Below are positions 16,181 to 23,576 of a stretch of DNA of 50,844 bases, in pieces (the first letter of the stretch is position 1; each line of letters starts with the position of its first letter). A program made the position numbers and the translations under genes. The DNA is from an uncultured Alphaproteobacteria bacterium (GTDB taxonomy: Bacteria > Pseudomonadota > Alphaproteobacteria > RF32 > CAG-239). The notes below the pieces were generated by a model that saw nothing but the letters and a program-made list of their open reading frames with translations, had not been told where the DNA came from and searched no databases. Location: positions 1 to 50,844 of the forward strand of contig CABQIK010000012.1 in assembly GCA_902464275.1 (NCBI GenBank), read 5' to 3'.

Positions 16181-17596
16181 TTAAAATCTGAAATCGCGTT
16201 CGCCTTGTTTAATTTTAGCAAGGTTATTTATGGTAATTTGCCGAACTTTATCGCTTTTAATGTTGGCAAGTTCTTTGTTAATTACTTCTTCGCCTAATTT
16301 TTTAGTTTCGGCAGAGGCGTAGTCTTGCAAAAATTCTTGCAGCGTCATTAAAGCGTTAGGGTGACAGCAGTTAAGAATCTGCATTTTTTTACACAATTCC
16401 ATAAAGCGGTCGCCGGTGCGGCCTTCGCGATAACACGCGGTGCAAAAACTCGGGATATAACCCATGCCCAAAAGCCAACGAACAACTTCATCTAAAGTGC
16501 GTTGGTCTGAAACGTCAAACTGCTCGGTATCATGCTCGCGGGTTATATTGGTATATCCGCCCACACTGGTACGCGATGCGCCGGAAATTTGCGAAATTCC
16601 GTAATGAATAACCCGACTGCGGCAGGCTTCGCTTTCACGAGTGGAAATAATCATGCCGGTATAAGGGGTGGAAATGCGCACGCAGGCAATAATCTTGGCA
16701 AAAATATCATCATCAATACCGTTATCAAAAGCGTTGGGGTCAATATCATCGGCGTGTTTAATACGCGGAAACGATATTGTGTGCGGACCAACGCCGTGCA
16801 CCGCTTCCAAGTGCTCGGCATGCATCAAAAGCGCGGCAAACTCATATTTATAACCTTCAAGCCCGAACAAAACGCCAAGCCCGACATCGTCAATGCCGCC
16901 TTCCATGGCTCTGTCCATCGCCTCGGTATGGTAGGCATAATTATGTTTAGGTCCGGTCGGGTGCAATTTTTCATACGACTCTTTATTATACGTTTCTTGA
17001 AACAAAATATATGTTCCGATACCGGCTTCTTTCAGTTTGCGATAATTTTCAACCGTGGTGGCGGCAATATTAACATTTACGCGGCGAATCGCTCCGTTTT
17101 TGTGCTTTACCGAATAAATGGTTTTAATGCAGTCTAAAATATATTCAATCGGGTTGTTAATCGGGTCTTCACCGGCTTCAATCGCCAAACGTTTATGTCC
17201 CATGTCCTGCAGTGCAACAACCTCTGCCTTAACCTCTTCTTGAGTAAGTTTTTTGCGCATAATGTGCTTATTTTTAGCATGGTACGGGCAATAAGTGCAA
17301 CCGTTTACGCAATAATTGGAAAGATAAAGCGGGGCAAACAATACTATGCGGTTGCCGTAAAAATCTTTTTTAAATTGCTCGGCAAGGGCAAAAATTTCAG
17401 CGTTTTGTTCCGGTAAATCACAGGAAAGCAAAACCGATGCTTCGCGGTGGGTTAAGCCCTTGCGCAATTTGGCTTTGGCAATTATTTGATTGATTAATTC
17501 CTGATTATGTTTGTTGGCTTCGGCATAAGCCAAGGTTGCAAGCACTTCATCATGGCAAATAAACTCTTCTGCCTTGAGCGATTTGGGATTATACAT
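16181..17596 (-). CDS. hydG: [FeFe]-hydrogenase maturase HydG (tyrosine lyase)
   Basis: HydG is a radical SAM enzyme that splits tyrosine to p-cresol and makes the CO and CN ligands of the hydrogenase H-cluster. The radical SAM cluster motif CX3CX2C is C96, C100 and C103 (NYCVNGCTYCPYH). The C-terminal auxiliary cluster CX2CX22C is C385, C388 and C411, which separates HydG from thiazole synthase ThiH. At 471 aa it is full length. A TM1266-type hydrogenase regulator lies just upstream in the same direction. HydE, HydF and the hydrogenase itself are not in the window. This implies oxygen-sensitive hydrogen metabolism somewhere in the genome. Confidence 0.95.
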   Translation of the reverse strand: MYNPKSLKAEEFICHDEVLATLAYAEANKHNQELINQIIAKAKLRKGLTHREASVLLSCDLPEQNAEIFALAEQFKKDFYGNRIVLFAPLYLSNYCVNGCTYCPYHAKNKHIMRKKLTQEEVKAEVVALQDMGHKRLAIEAGEDPINNPIEYILDCIKTIYSVKHKNGAIRRVNVNIAATTVENYRKLKEAGIGTYILFQETYNKESYEKLHPTGPKHNYAYHTEAMDRAMEGGIDDVGLGVLFGLEGYKYEFAALLMHAEHLEAVHGVGPHTISFPRIKHADDIDPNAFDNGIDDDIFAKIIACVRISTPYTGMIISTRESEACRSRVIHYGISQISGASRTSVGGYTNITREHDTEQFDVSDQRTLDEVVRWLLGMGYIPSFCTACYREGRTGDRFMELCKKMQILNCCHPNALMTLQEFLQDYASAETKKLGEEVINKELANIKSDKVRQITINNLAKIKQGERDFRF

Positions 17597-17692
17597 AAAA
17601 TTTCCTTTCTTATGGGTCAGAAAAAACCTTCCCCGTCAGTTAAACATAATGCGAACATAAAACCTTTGCCTGAGTTTGGCAAGCTTTTTGTT

Positions 17693-17932
17693 TTAAGCAA
17701 AAACCGTTTTGCTGCTGACGCCGTCTAATGCGCCGATTTTACCGGACAATGCCGAAATGATATCTTGCGGAGCGTCAAGCGCAATGCTGATAATGGCAAC
17801 CTGTTTTTGTTTGTACGGAATGCCCATACGACCGACAATATAGGCGCGGTATTCATGCAGCAAGGCATTAAGTTTTTCAACGCTATCCTGATTTTTTACC
17901 AAAATAGCAAGCAAGGCAATGCGGGTTTCCAT
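17693..17932 (-). CDS. TM1266-type putative iron-only hydrogenase system regulator
   Basis: This small 79-aa protein has the ferredoxin-like/ACT-type fold of the TM1266 family: TRIALLAILVKNQDSVEKLNALLHEY, then YIVGRMGIPYKQKQVAIISIALDAPQDIISALSGKIGAL, typical of NikR/ACT-like regulators found beside [FeFe]-hydrogenase maturation genes. It lies about 96 bp upstream of hydG in the same direction, which strongly supports the assignment. It has no DNA-binding domain of its own, so it likely acts through a partner. GAGAAT precedes the ATG. Confidence 0.85.
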   Translation of the reverse strand: METRIALLAILVKNQDSVEKLNALLHEYRAYIVGRMGIPYKQKQVAIISIALDAPQDIISALSGKIGALDGVSSKTVFA

Positions 17933-17934
17933 AA

Positions 17935-18354
17935 CTATTCTCCTTTATAGGTCAACGGGTATTTAACCACAATGTTATAAACAACTTTTGAAACATAATT
18001 TTCAGACATACTCTCCCACGGGCGGTAATAATAACCGGTAATAGTCACTTTGCCGGGGTGAGTGGCGCGGAATGAATATGTTTTTACACCGCCGGCACCG
18101 AGCAAACCTTCGCCAACATTATCCTGACGATAACTTTCGGTAATATTGGTTATAATGTTTTGAGGCTCAGGCGTTGTAAAAAATGCCCAAGAATAGCCGG
18201 TGGTGGGGTTTTCAGGTAATGCTATATTAACACTGTCGCCTAAAGACAGTTCTAAAGTTTGGCCGTTGTTATTATAGTTAAGATTATAAATTTCCGTGCT
18301 TGCGCATCCGCCAAACATTAAAACCATCAACAAAGCATAAATAACTTTTTTCAT
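17935..18354 (-). CDS. Chagasin-like (inhibitor family I42) lipoprotein
   Basis: This 139-aa protein starts at the ATG with AGGAGG 5 bases upstream. The lipobox is GGC (Cys17). The mature Ig-like domain has the three binding loops of chagasin-family cysteine peptidase inhibitors: ENPTTGYSW, a Gly-rich LLGAGGVKTYSFRA and YYRPWE. It should block papain-like cysteine peptidases from the envelope. It lies between tolA upstream and the hydrogenase regulator, 2 bp from the latter, so it may be in the same transcript. Whether it guards against host, competitor or self proteases is unknown. Confidence 0.85.
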   Translation of the reverse strand: MKKVIYALLMVLMFGGCASTEIYNLNYNNNGQTLELSLGDSVNIALPENPTTGYSWAFFTTPEPQNIITNITESYRQDNVGEGLLGAGGVKTYSFRATHPGKVTITGYYYRPWESMSENYVSKVVYNIVVKYPLTYKGE

Positions 18355-18367
18355 ATTTCCTCCTGTT

Positions 18368-19381
18368 TTACTGCACAGTTGCGTCCATAGGATTAAAGCG
18401 TACCAAAATTGATTTCCATTTGTCATACTTATCAGGATACTTTTCAGCAAACACTTTATAAATATTTACGCCGTTTTTGTTTTGGCACGACCAAATTGCG
18501 CGGCGGGCGCTTTCGGCAATAGCTCTGAAGTGCGGATCAGAACTCATGCGCGATGAATTTACGATTTGAGCATCGCGAACCGTTCCGTCTTGGTTTAAGG
18601 TGGCTCTGACTTCAATTATCATGCCCTCAATACCGCGGGCTCCGGGGTCAAGATTCCAACATTCGCGCAAATATCCACCGATAGCGTCGGTTTCAGTAAT
18701 GGTCAGTTCGCTGAAATAGGAGCCGCCGGTGCCGCCCTCAATACCCATATTGGCAACGGCAGTACCTTCTTTAATTACCGCCGGTGACGCGGTCTCGCCG
18801 ATTTCTTTTTCCATACTGCTGACCGAATCCATTAAGCTCTTTAATGGATTGGCAATCGTGTTGTTTTTAGCCGGCTGTTTGGCATTGGGTTTAGAGACCT
18901 GCTTAGGCGCCGGCGGAGTTTTATCGGCCGGTTTAGGAGCCGGTTTCGGTTTGGGTTTAGGCTGCGGTTTGGGCGCAGGTTTAGGAGCCGGCTTAGGCGC
19001 AGGCTTGGGTTTAGGCTTGGTATCCGGTTTAGGAGCCGGTTTTTCAGGCTCGGGCGGAGTGGTGTCTAAAAAGTCTTTTTTAGGTTCTTCGGCTTTAGTT
19101 TCTTCCGGCGGAGGCGGAAGTTCAGGCGCTTTTGTTTCTTCATGAGTCCAGTTCTGCGGCTGTTTTTGTTCCGGCGCCGTGGCTTTTTTATCTTCTTTAC
19201 CAAACACGGCCTTGGGCGGCAAGTTAGTCATTTCCGCTAATTTTACGTCTTTTAAATCAACAATAATCGGCGCTTGTCCGGTTTCTATCTTGGCACGCCC
19301 GAAAAACGGCAAATCCAGCACTAAAACCAGAAAAACCGTTATATGCAAGGCAATTGACATGTAAAGATAGCGTTTGTTCAT
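18368..19381 (-). CDS. tolA: TolA envelope-spanning protein
   Basis: TolA links the TolQR motor in the inner membrane to the outer membrane. The 337-aa protein has one N-terminal membrane anchor (residues 5-25), a long Pro/Lys/Glu-rich spacer with a dense PKPAPKP repeat (about 115-160) in place of the Ala-rich helix of enterobacteria, and a C-terminal TonB/TolA fold (about 225-310: GYLRECWNLDPGA, VRATLNQDGTVRDAQIV, AIAESARRAIWSC). It follows tolR by 9 bp in the tolQRA order. The repeat-rich spacer DNA is a likely site of length variation. Confidence 0.9.
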   Translation of the reverse strand: MNKRYLYMSIALHITVFLVLVLDLPFFGRAKIETGQAPIIVDLKDVKLAEMTNLPPKAVFGKEDKKATAPEQKQPQNWTHEETKAPELPPPPEETKAEEPKKDFLDTTPPEPEKPAPKPDTKPKPKPAPKPAPKPAPKPQPKPKPKPAPKPADKTPPAPKQVSKPNAKQPAKNNTIANPLKSLMDSVSSMEKEIGETASPAVIKEGTAVANMGIEGGTGGSYFSELTITETDAIGGYLRECWNLDPGARGIEGMIIEVRATLNQDGTVRDAQIVNSSRMSSDPHFRAIAESARRAIWSCQNKNGVNIYKVFAEKYPDKYDKWKSILVRFNPMDATVQ

Positions 19382-19390
19382 AGCGTACGC

Positions 19391-19828
19391 CTATTTCTCC
19401 TTAACAAGCGGACGAGCCTCGGTTTTAAGACCGACTTTATCTATCCCCGCCTCTTTTAACAACGCCATCAGATTTATAACTCTGCCGTATTCTGACATGG
19501 TATCACCGGAAATTGTAACGGAGGTATCGGCGTTCTCGCTGCGAATCGCCTTAACTTTAGCCACAATTTTATCAGCCGGAATTTCCGTTTTACCGATATA
19601 ATAGTATCCGTCTTTATCAACGCTGATATTGATTGAGGTTTCTTTGCCTTCTAACGCCTTTCCGCCGACTTTAGGTAAATCAAGCGCAATGCCTGAAGTC
19701 ATGAGCGGAGCAGCAACCATAAACACCACCAACAAAACCATCATTACATCCATTAAATTAGTAATGTTAATATCGGCGTTGCGGCGACTCGGGTGACGTC
19801 CTGATGAATAGCGAGAATTGTACATCAT
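19391..19828 (-). CDS. tolR: TolR (ExbD/TolR family)
   Basis: This is the inner-membrane part of the Tol proton-driven motor. The 145-aa protein has one membrane helix near the start containing the essential Asp (NITNLMDVMMVLLVVFMVAAPLM), then a periplasmic domain with the ExbD-like LPKVGGKAL strand. I choose the ATG at 19828 because GGAG lies 8 bases upstream; a GTG at 19849 overlapping the end of tolQ is possible but has no ribosome site. Confidence 0.92.
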   Translation of the reverse strand: MMYNSRYSSGRHPSRRNADINITNLMDVMMVLLVVFMVAAPLMTSGIALDLPKVGGKALEGKETSINISVDKDGYYYIGKTEIPADKIVAKVKAIRSENADTSVTISGDTMSEYGRVINLMALLKEAGIDKVGLKTEARPLVKEK

Positions 19829-19841
19829 GAGTTGTTCTCCG

Positions 19842-20591
19842 TTATTCACCTGCCATTTCGGCTTTTAAGGTGGTATCATCAATTTCACGCGATAAAATGG
19901 TTGAAAATTCGGCAATAAAGTTTTCAAGCCGTTTGGCATAGCGGTCAACATCGGTGGTAATCATGTTGTAGGTAACCACCGCCGGAATAGCGGCAATTAA
20001 GCCGAATGCGGTGGTAAACAAAGCTTCGGCAATACCGGGAGCCATGGCGGAAAGCGAATTGCTCTGGGTTGCGGCAATGGCGTTAAAACTGTTAATAATG
20101 CCCCAAACCGTACCGAACAAACCGACAAGCGGAGCAACGGAACCGGTTGATGCCAAAAAGCCCAAGCGATTGTCCATATCGTCAAGTTCTTTATCCATCG
20201 CCACCATCATGGCTTTTTCAACGCGCTGTTGGAGCGATGCGCCGCGCAAGCCGCGGTCGGTTTTAGACTTCATGATATTGGAGCGGCGCCATTCCTTCAT
20301 GGCAGCCATAAACATTGCCGACATCGGGTCGCGCGGGTGGTTGCCGATAGCGTCATACAAGCGGTCAAGCGAACCTCCCGACCAAAAAGCTTCTTCAAAT
20401 TTTTTGGTATTGCGTTTTACCTGCCGCAAAGTGGCAAATTTTTCAAAAATGATTGTCCACGACCATACGGAAGCGGCAATTAAACCTATCATTACAACTT
20501 TGGTAACCGTGTCGGAAGCCCACACCAAATCCCACATAGACATTTGATTTGCCGCGGTGTTGACGGCATCTGAAAGCGCTTGTGTTTCCAT
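19842..20591 (-). CDS. tolQ: TolQ (MotA/TolQ/ExbB family)
   Basis: This is the proton-channel subunit of the Tol system, used for outer-membrane constriction at division. The 249-aa protein has three membrane helices (about 22-45, 145-170 and 185-210), the cytoplasmic FEEAFWSGGSLDRLY segment, and the family stretch GFLASTGSVAPLVGLFGTVWGIINSF. It is first of tolQRA. No ybgC precedes it and no tolB/pal follows in this window, a departure from the usual cluster. Confidence 0.95.
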   Translation of the reverse strand: METQALSDAVNTAANQMSMWDLVWASDTVTKVVMIGLIAASVWSWTIIFEKFATLRQVKRNTKKFEEAFWSGGSLDRLYDAIGNHPRDPMSAMFMAAMKEWRRSNIMKSKTDRGLRGASLQQRVEKAMMVAMDKELDDMDNRLGFLASTGSVAPLVGLFGTVWGIINSFNAIAATQSNSLSAMAPGIAEALFTTAFGLIAAIPAVVTYNMITTDVDRYAKRLENFIAEFSTILSREIDDTTLKAEMAGE

Positions 20592-20675
20592 TTTTTAACC
20601 CTTTTATTGATTTAAATGACATAATTGTGATTGTTATTACCACAAAATGTTAAATTTTCAATTAATTATCGGGAT

Positions 20676-20716
20676 AAAAAAGCACCGTGCAGTTTATAAA
20701 TAAACAAACACGGTGC
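20676..20716 (-). terminator. Intrinsic terminator of the small membrane protein gene
   Basis: An 8-bp stem (20682-20689 with 20709-20716) with a 19-base AT-rich loop is followed on the minus strand by six T residues. It lies 6 bp after the stop of the gene at 20723-21007 and separates it from tolQ. Confidence 0.85.
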
Positions 20717-20722
20717 AATCTC

Positions 20723-21007
20723 TTACCTTCTTGTGAGAAAGTTTTTTATAGAAAGAACTATCTCACAAGCTGTCCCTATAACGAGACCGAGTACAAAACT
20801 GTGAACTCCAAAGATTTTTACATCTTGAAAATTCCCAATCATATACCCAAACCCCATAATGAGGAACAGTAGCAATCCAAGGCCAACTCCAGGGAGAACA
20901 AAACTTAATAGCCAGGCTAAAAAGTTTTCAAGACAACCCCAGAGTTTGCTGATTAACGCTCCCAACATGCCAACGATGGCAGCAATCAGCAACAAATTCC
21001 ATGCCAT
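20723..21007 (-). CDS. Small membrane protein, unknown function
   Basis: This 94-aa protein, counted from the ATG at 21007, has hydrophobic segments at about 3-22, 27-52 and 62-85, with Gly-rich helices (GVGLGLLLFLIMGFGYMIGNF). The frame extends upstream only to a TTG at 21073. The start has no clear Shine-Dalgarno, which lowers confidence. A strong terminator directly follows, supporting a real transcription unit. No family recognised. Confidence 0.5.
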   Translation of the reverse strand: MAWNLLLIAAIVGMLGALISKLWGCLENFLAWLLSFVLPGVGLGLLLFLIMGFGYMIGNFQDVKIFGVHSFVLGLVIGTACEIVLSIKNFLTRR

Positions 21008-21095
21008 AATATTATGATTTAATTGTTTCAGTTCAGAAAAGGAAAAAATTTTATCAGCGGTAAGGACCAACAAAACAAAAACCCACGCACAATTC

Positions 21096-21123
21096 CCTAC
21101 AAAAAAATATTTTTCTATGTAGG
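21096..21123. repeat. AT-rich inverted repeat
   Basis: CCTACA (21096-21101) pairs with TGTAGG (21118-21123) around an A-run/T-run loop that extends the stem. It may be a weak terminator for the exported-protein gene at 21155 or an operator for the membrane-protein gene. Confidence 0.4.
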
Positions 21124-21154
21124 TAATATAGCATTACGCATCGGTTTTGTAAAG

Positions 21155-21838
21155 TTATTTCATCCACTGAATGGCATCGGCGCATTGGCGTTGGCTCATG
21201 CCTTTAATACGGCAGCGATTAACAATAATATTGGGCGCCGAATCCATACTGTAACAGCCATCGCCGATTAAGGAATAATCAAAATAAGTGGCAACATTGG
21301 GCATTACGTCATCAAAAGCAAGCGCCGTTTCCATTTTAGGCCATTTAAGCCGAAAACTCAGGTTAGTCAGCTTTTCTGACGCGGAAGAAAGCACGTAAAA
21401 GCGCATTGAACAGTTGGTTTTGTTGGTTATGGTGCGCGAAATTTTAAAATTGCGCATATAAATCAAAATTTTAGGCTTATCGTCAATAACAACATCATTA
21501 CCGACAAACCTTATTTGCACAACGCTTTTGTCTTGATTCCGGTCAATCGGCTGCTGATTGGCAACTTCATCATCATCGTCTTCATCAACAACAGGGGATA
21601 AAAGGTTATTGACTGACGGAAGCGCGGCCGCTGCGCTTGGCTGTTGCCCGCGAATCGTTGGTCTCGGCTGTGCGGCCGGTCGCGCAGGCGCGACAAGCGG
21701 ATTATTTTGCTGATTGTTTCCGCCGGAGCCGAAAATTTGCGCCTCAGCCGCGGCGGCAAAAATGCTTGCAAGCCCGACAACTGCGAATCCGTACAAAACC
21801 GCGGATTTTATTTTTTTGCAAAAACGATTGTCAGGCAT
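21155..21838 (-). CDS. Exported protein of unknown function (Pro/Ala/Gln-rich linker)
   Basis: This 227-aa protein has a Sec signal peptide (about 1-34, ending AAAAEAQ), a low-complexity Pro/Ala/Gln/Asn segment (40-75), an acidic stretch of five Asp/Glu residues, and a C-terminal beta domain with four Cys (NCSMRF, GDGCYSM, NRCRIKG, RQCADA) that may form disulfides. The gene upstream encodes a similarly built exported protein, with 12 bp between them. No family recognised; a periplasmic or outer-membrane-associated role is likely. Confidence 0.65.
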   Translation of the reverse strand: MPDNRFCKKIKSAVLYGFAVVGLASIFAAAAEAQIFGSGGNNQQNNPLVAPARPAAQPRPTIRGQQPSAAAALPSVNNLLSPVVDEDDDDEVANQQPIDRNQDKSVVQIRFVGNDVVIDDKPKILIYMRNFKISRTITNKTNCSMRFYVLSSASEKLTNLSFRLKWPKMETALAFDDVMPNVATYFDYSLIGDGCYSMDSAPNIIVNRCRIKGMSQRQCADAIQWMK

Positions 21839-21850
21839 TGCGCTTTCCTT

Positions 21851-22615
21851 TTATTTAATTTCAGCAATCAGGCTGTTAACTTTTTCAAAATTCTTGACGA
21901 TTTTATCGTAAGATTCTTCCATTTCGGTAATATCCTGAGCTTTTTCATTGGCAAGCAAGCGTTCTTGCTCTGAATATGAAATATTTTTGAACTCATTGTA
22001 ATATTCCGGATTTTTGGAATCAACATATTGGAACAAGTTTGCGCATTCACCGGTGCTGCGGCTTGAAGCCACTCTGTTGCGGCGAGCATCGGCAGAGTTG
22101 TTATCACCTTTACCGATAATGCTGCATGAGGCAACATTGTAATTAAGGCTGTCAAGCAACATAAAGCATTTTTCGGTTTTTACTGAGCCTCTGACGGTGG
22201 CCTGTTTATGAGAGCCGAGCGCGGGCATTTCAACTGTGGTGGTAACAGCGCCTAAGCTTTGTTGCGTATTGCGGGAATCGCGAACCGTGCGCACCGGAGC
22301 TTTTTCTTCAGCGGGTTTTTCATCTTCGCCGATGGCGTAACGCTCGCTGATTTTATCAGTCCAGCCCATTTCAAGTTTGGCTTGGCGCATACTGTCATTG
22401 GTGCGGTTATAAAAAGTGACCAAAAAGTCACAGTTAGTAATTTCGCCTTCGGTATTTTCAACCGGCTTAATTTCATGAATTTTGAATAAAACGGCTCTGG
22501 GCTTGGTGGTTTCTTCTTCAGCCGGCGCATTGTTTTCAGGAGTTGCGGCCGCTAAAGCCGAAGCGCACACACCCATACTTAATGCGGAAAATAAAATATT
22601 TTTGAACATGTTCAT
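21851..22615 (-). CDS. Exported protein of unknown function
   Basis: This 254-aa protein has a Sec signal peptide (about 1-23, ending ALAAA), an acidic spacer, a beta domain with the pattern NCDFLVTFYNRTNDSMRQAKLEMGW, two further Cys (EKCFMLL, ASCSII) and a C-terminal helix predicted to be coiled (about 215-254). Its core (N-x-T-x-x-S/C-M-R followed by a W-containing strand) resembles that of the next gene, suggesting the pair are distant paralogues with one envelope function. Unknown family. Confidence 0.65.
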   Translation of the reverse strand: MNMFKNILFSALSMGVCASALAAATPENNAPAEEETTKPRAVLFKIHEIKPVENTEGEITNCDFLVTFYNRTNDSMRQAKLEMGWTDKISERYAIGEDEKPAEEKAPVRTVRDSRNTQQSLGAVTTTVEMPALGSHKQATVRGSVKTEKCFMLLDSLNYNVASCSIIGKGDNNSADARRNRVASSRSTGECANLFQYVDSKNPEYYNEFKNISYSEQERLLANEKAQDITEMEESYDKIVKNFEKVNSLIAEIK

Positions 22616-22668
22616 TATGTATCCCCTTAAATATATTTAGTTTTGTTATCACTATATGCGGATTTTAT

Positions 22669-23451
22669 TTAATTTTCCTTTAATTTTTTCAAGATACGCA
22701 AAAAATCAGCCCATGCTTTTGCTTTTTGCGCCGAATTACGCAGCAAAAACGCCGGGTGAAAACTTGCCAAAGCCTGCACAACGGTTTTATCAGGCAATTT
22801 ATATTCATACCATTTGCCGCGCATTTTTGATATAGGCTCCGCATTGTCTAAAACCGCGTTAGCCGCACTGCCGCCAAGCAGCAACAGCACTTGCGGTTTA
22901 ATTAATTCTATCTGTCTTTTTAAAAACGGCAGGCAAACGGCAACTTCGCCGTCTGTCGGGGTGCGGTTCCCGGGCGGACGCCATGGCAGAATATTGGTAA
23001 TATACACGCTCTCGCGGTTTACGCCGATGGCATTAAGCATTTTATCAAGCAAATGACCGCTGCGGCCGACAAACGGCAGACCTAATCTGTCTTCATCGGC
23101 GCCGGGAGCTTCGCCGACAATTAAAACCTCGGCATTAGGATTGCCGCTGCCGAAAACCGTTGACTTGGCGTTAAATTTAAGCGCGCAGCCCTCAAAACTG
23201 TTTACAAGCTCTTTCAGCTCTTCTAAAGAAGTTGCTTTTTCACACAATTCACGAGCGTTTTTGCAAGCGGCAACAGAGGTTTGCGCCAAAGTGCTGATAG
23301 CCGGACGCGCCGGAGCCGCGCTCATTACCGCCGCAGCAGAAGTAACCGGCTGCGGTTTGCTTATAAGCAACGGTTCAGCGCCGCAACTTTCCGTTACGCC
23401 GCTGTCAATGTACCAATTAAGCAATGCCGATATGTTAAAATTTTGTTCCAT
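22669..23451 (-). CDS. Uracil-DNA glycosylase, family 4
   Basis: It removes uracil from DNA as the first step of base excision repair. This 260-aa protein has the family motifs: EGCALKFNAKSTVFGSGNP, the catalytic GEAPGADEDRLGLPFVGRSG, and the C-terminal ASFHPAFLLRN with the motif His. Family 4 enzymes carry a 4Fe-4S cluster; the first Cys pair is reduced to a single Cys in the GCAL motif, as in many alphaproteobacterial members. I start at the ATG at 23451; the frame runs upstream to 23589 but would overlap the divergent TPR gene. The N-terminal 80 residues are a poorly conserved linker. Confidence 0.88.
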   Translation of the reverse strand: MEQNFNISALLNWYIDSGVTESCGAEPLLISKPQPVTSAAAVMSAAPARPAISTLAQTSVAACKNARELCEKATSLEELKELVNSFEGCALKFNAKSTVFGSGNPNAEVLIVGEAPGADEDRLGLPFVGRSGHLLDKMLNAIGVNRESVYITNILPWRPPGNRTPTDGEVAVCLPFLKRQIELIKPQVLLLLGGSAANAVLDNAEPISKMRGKWYEYKLPDKTVVQALASFHPAFLLRNSAQKAKAWADFLRILKKLKEN

Positions 23452-23576
23452 GTTGTAAATTATATTGCGCAAATACTTTTTTTGCAACATAAAGCAATTA
23501 TTTACACATATAAATATATAATTTTTATTGAACACCGCGGCGTTTTCGGTGTAAACTTTAAAAAAACTTAAAAAAG

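Noticed and set aside
18729..19145. 138-aa rightward open frame, Gly/Leu-rich
   Set aside because: It is the antisense shadow of the tolA Pro-Lys repeat; composition only reflects that repeat.
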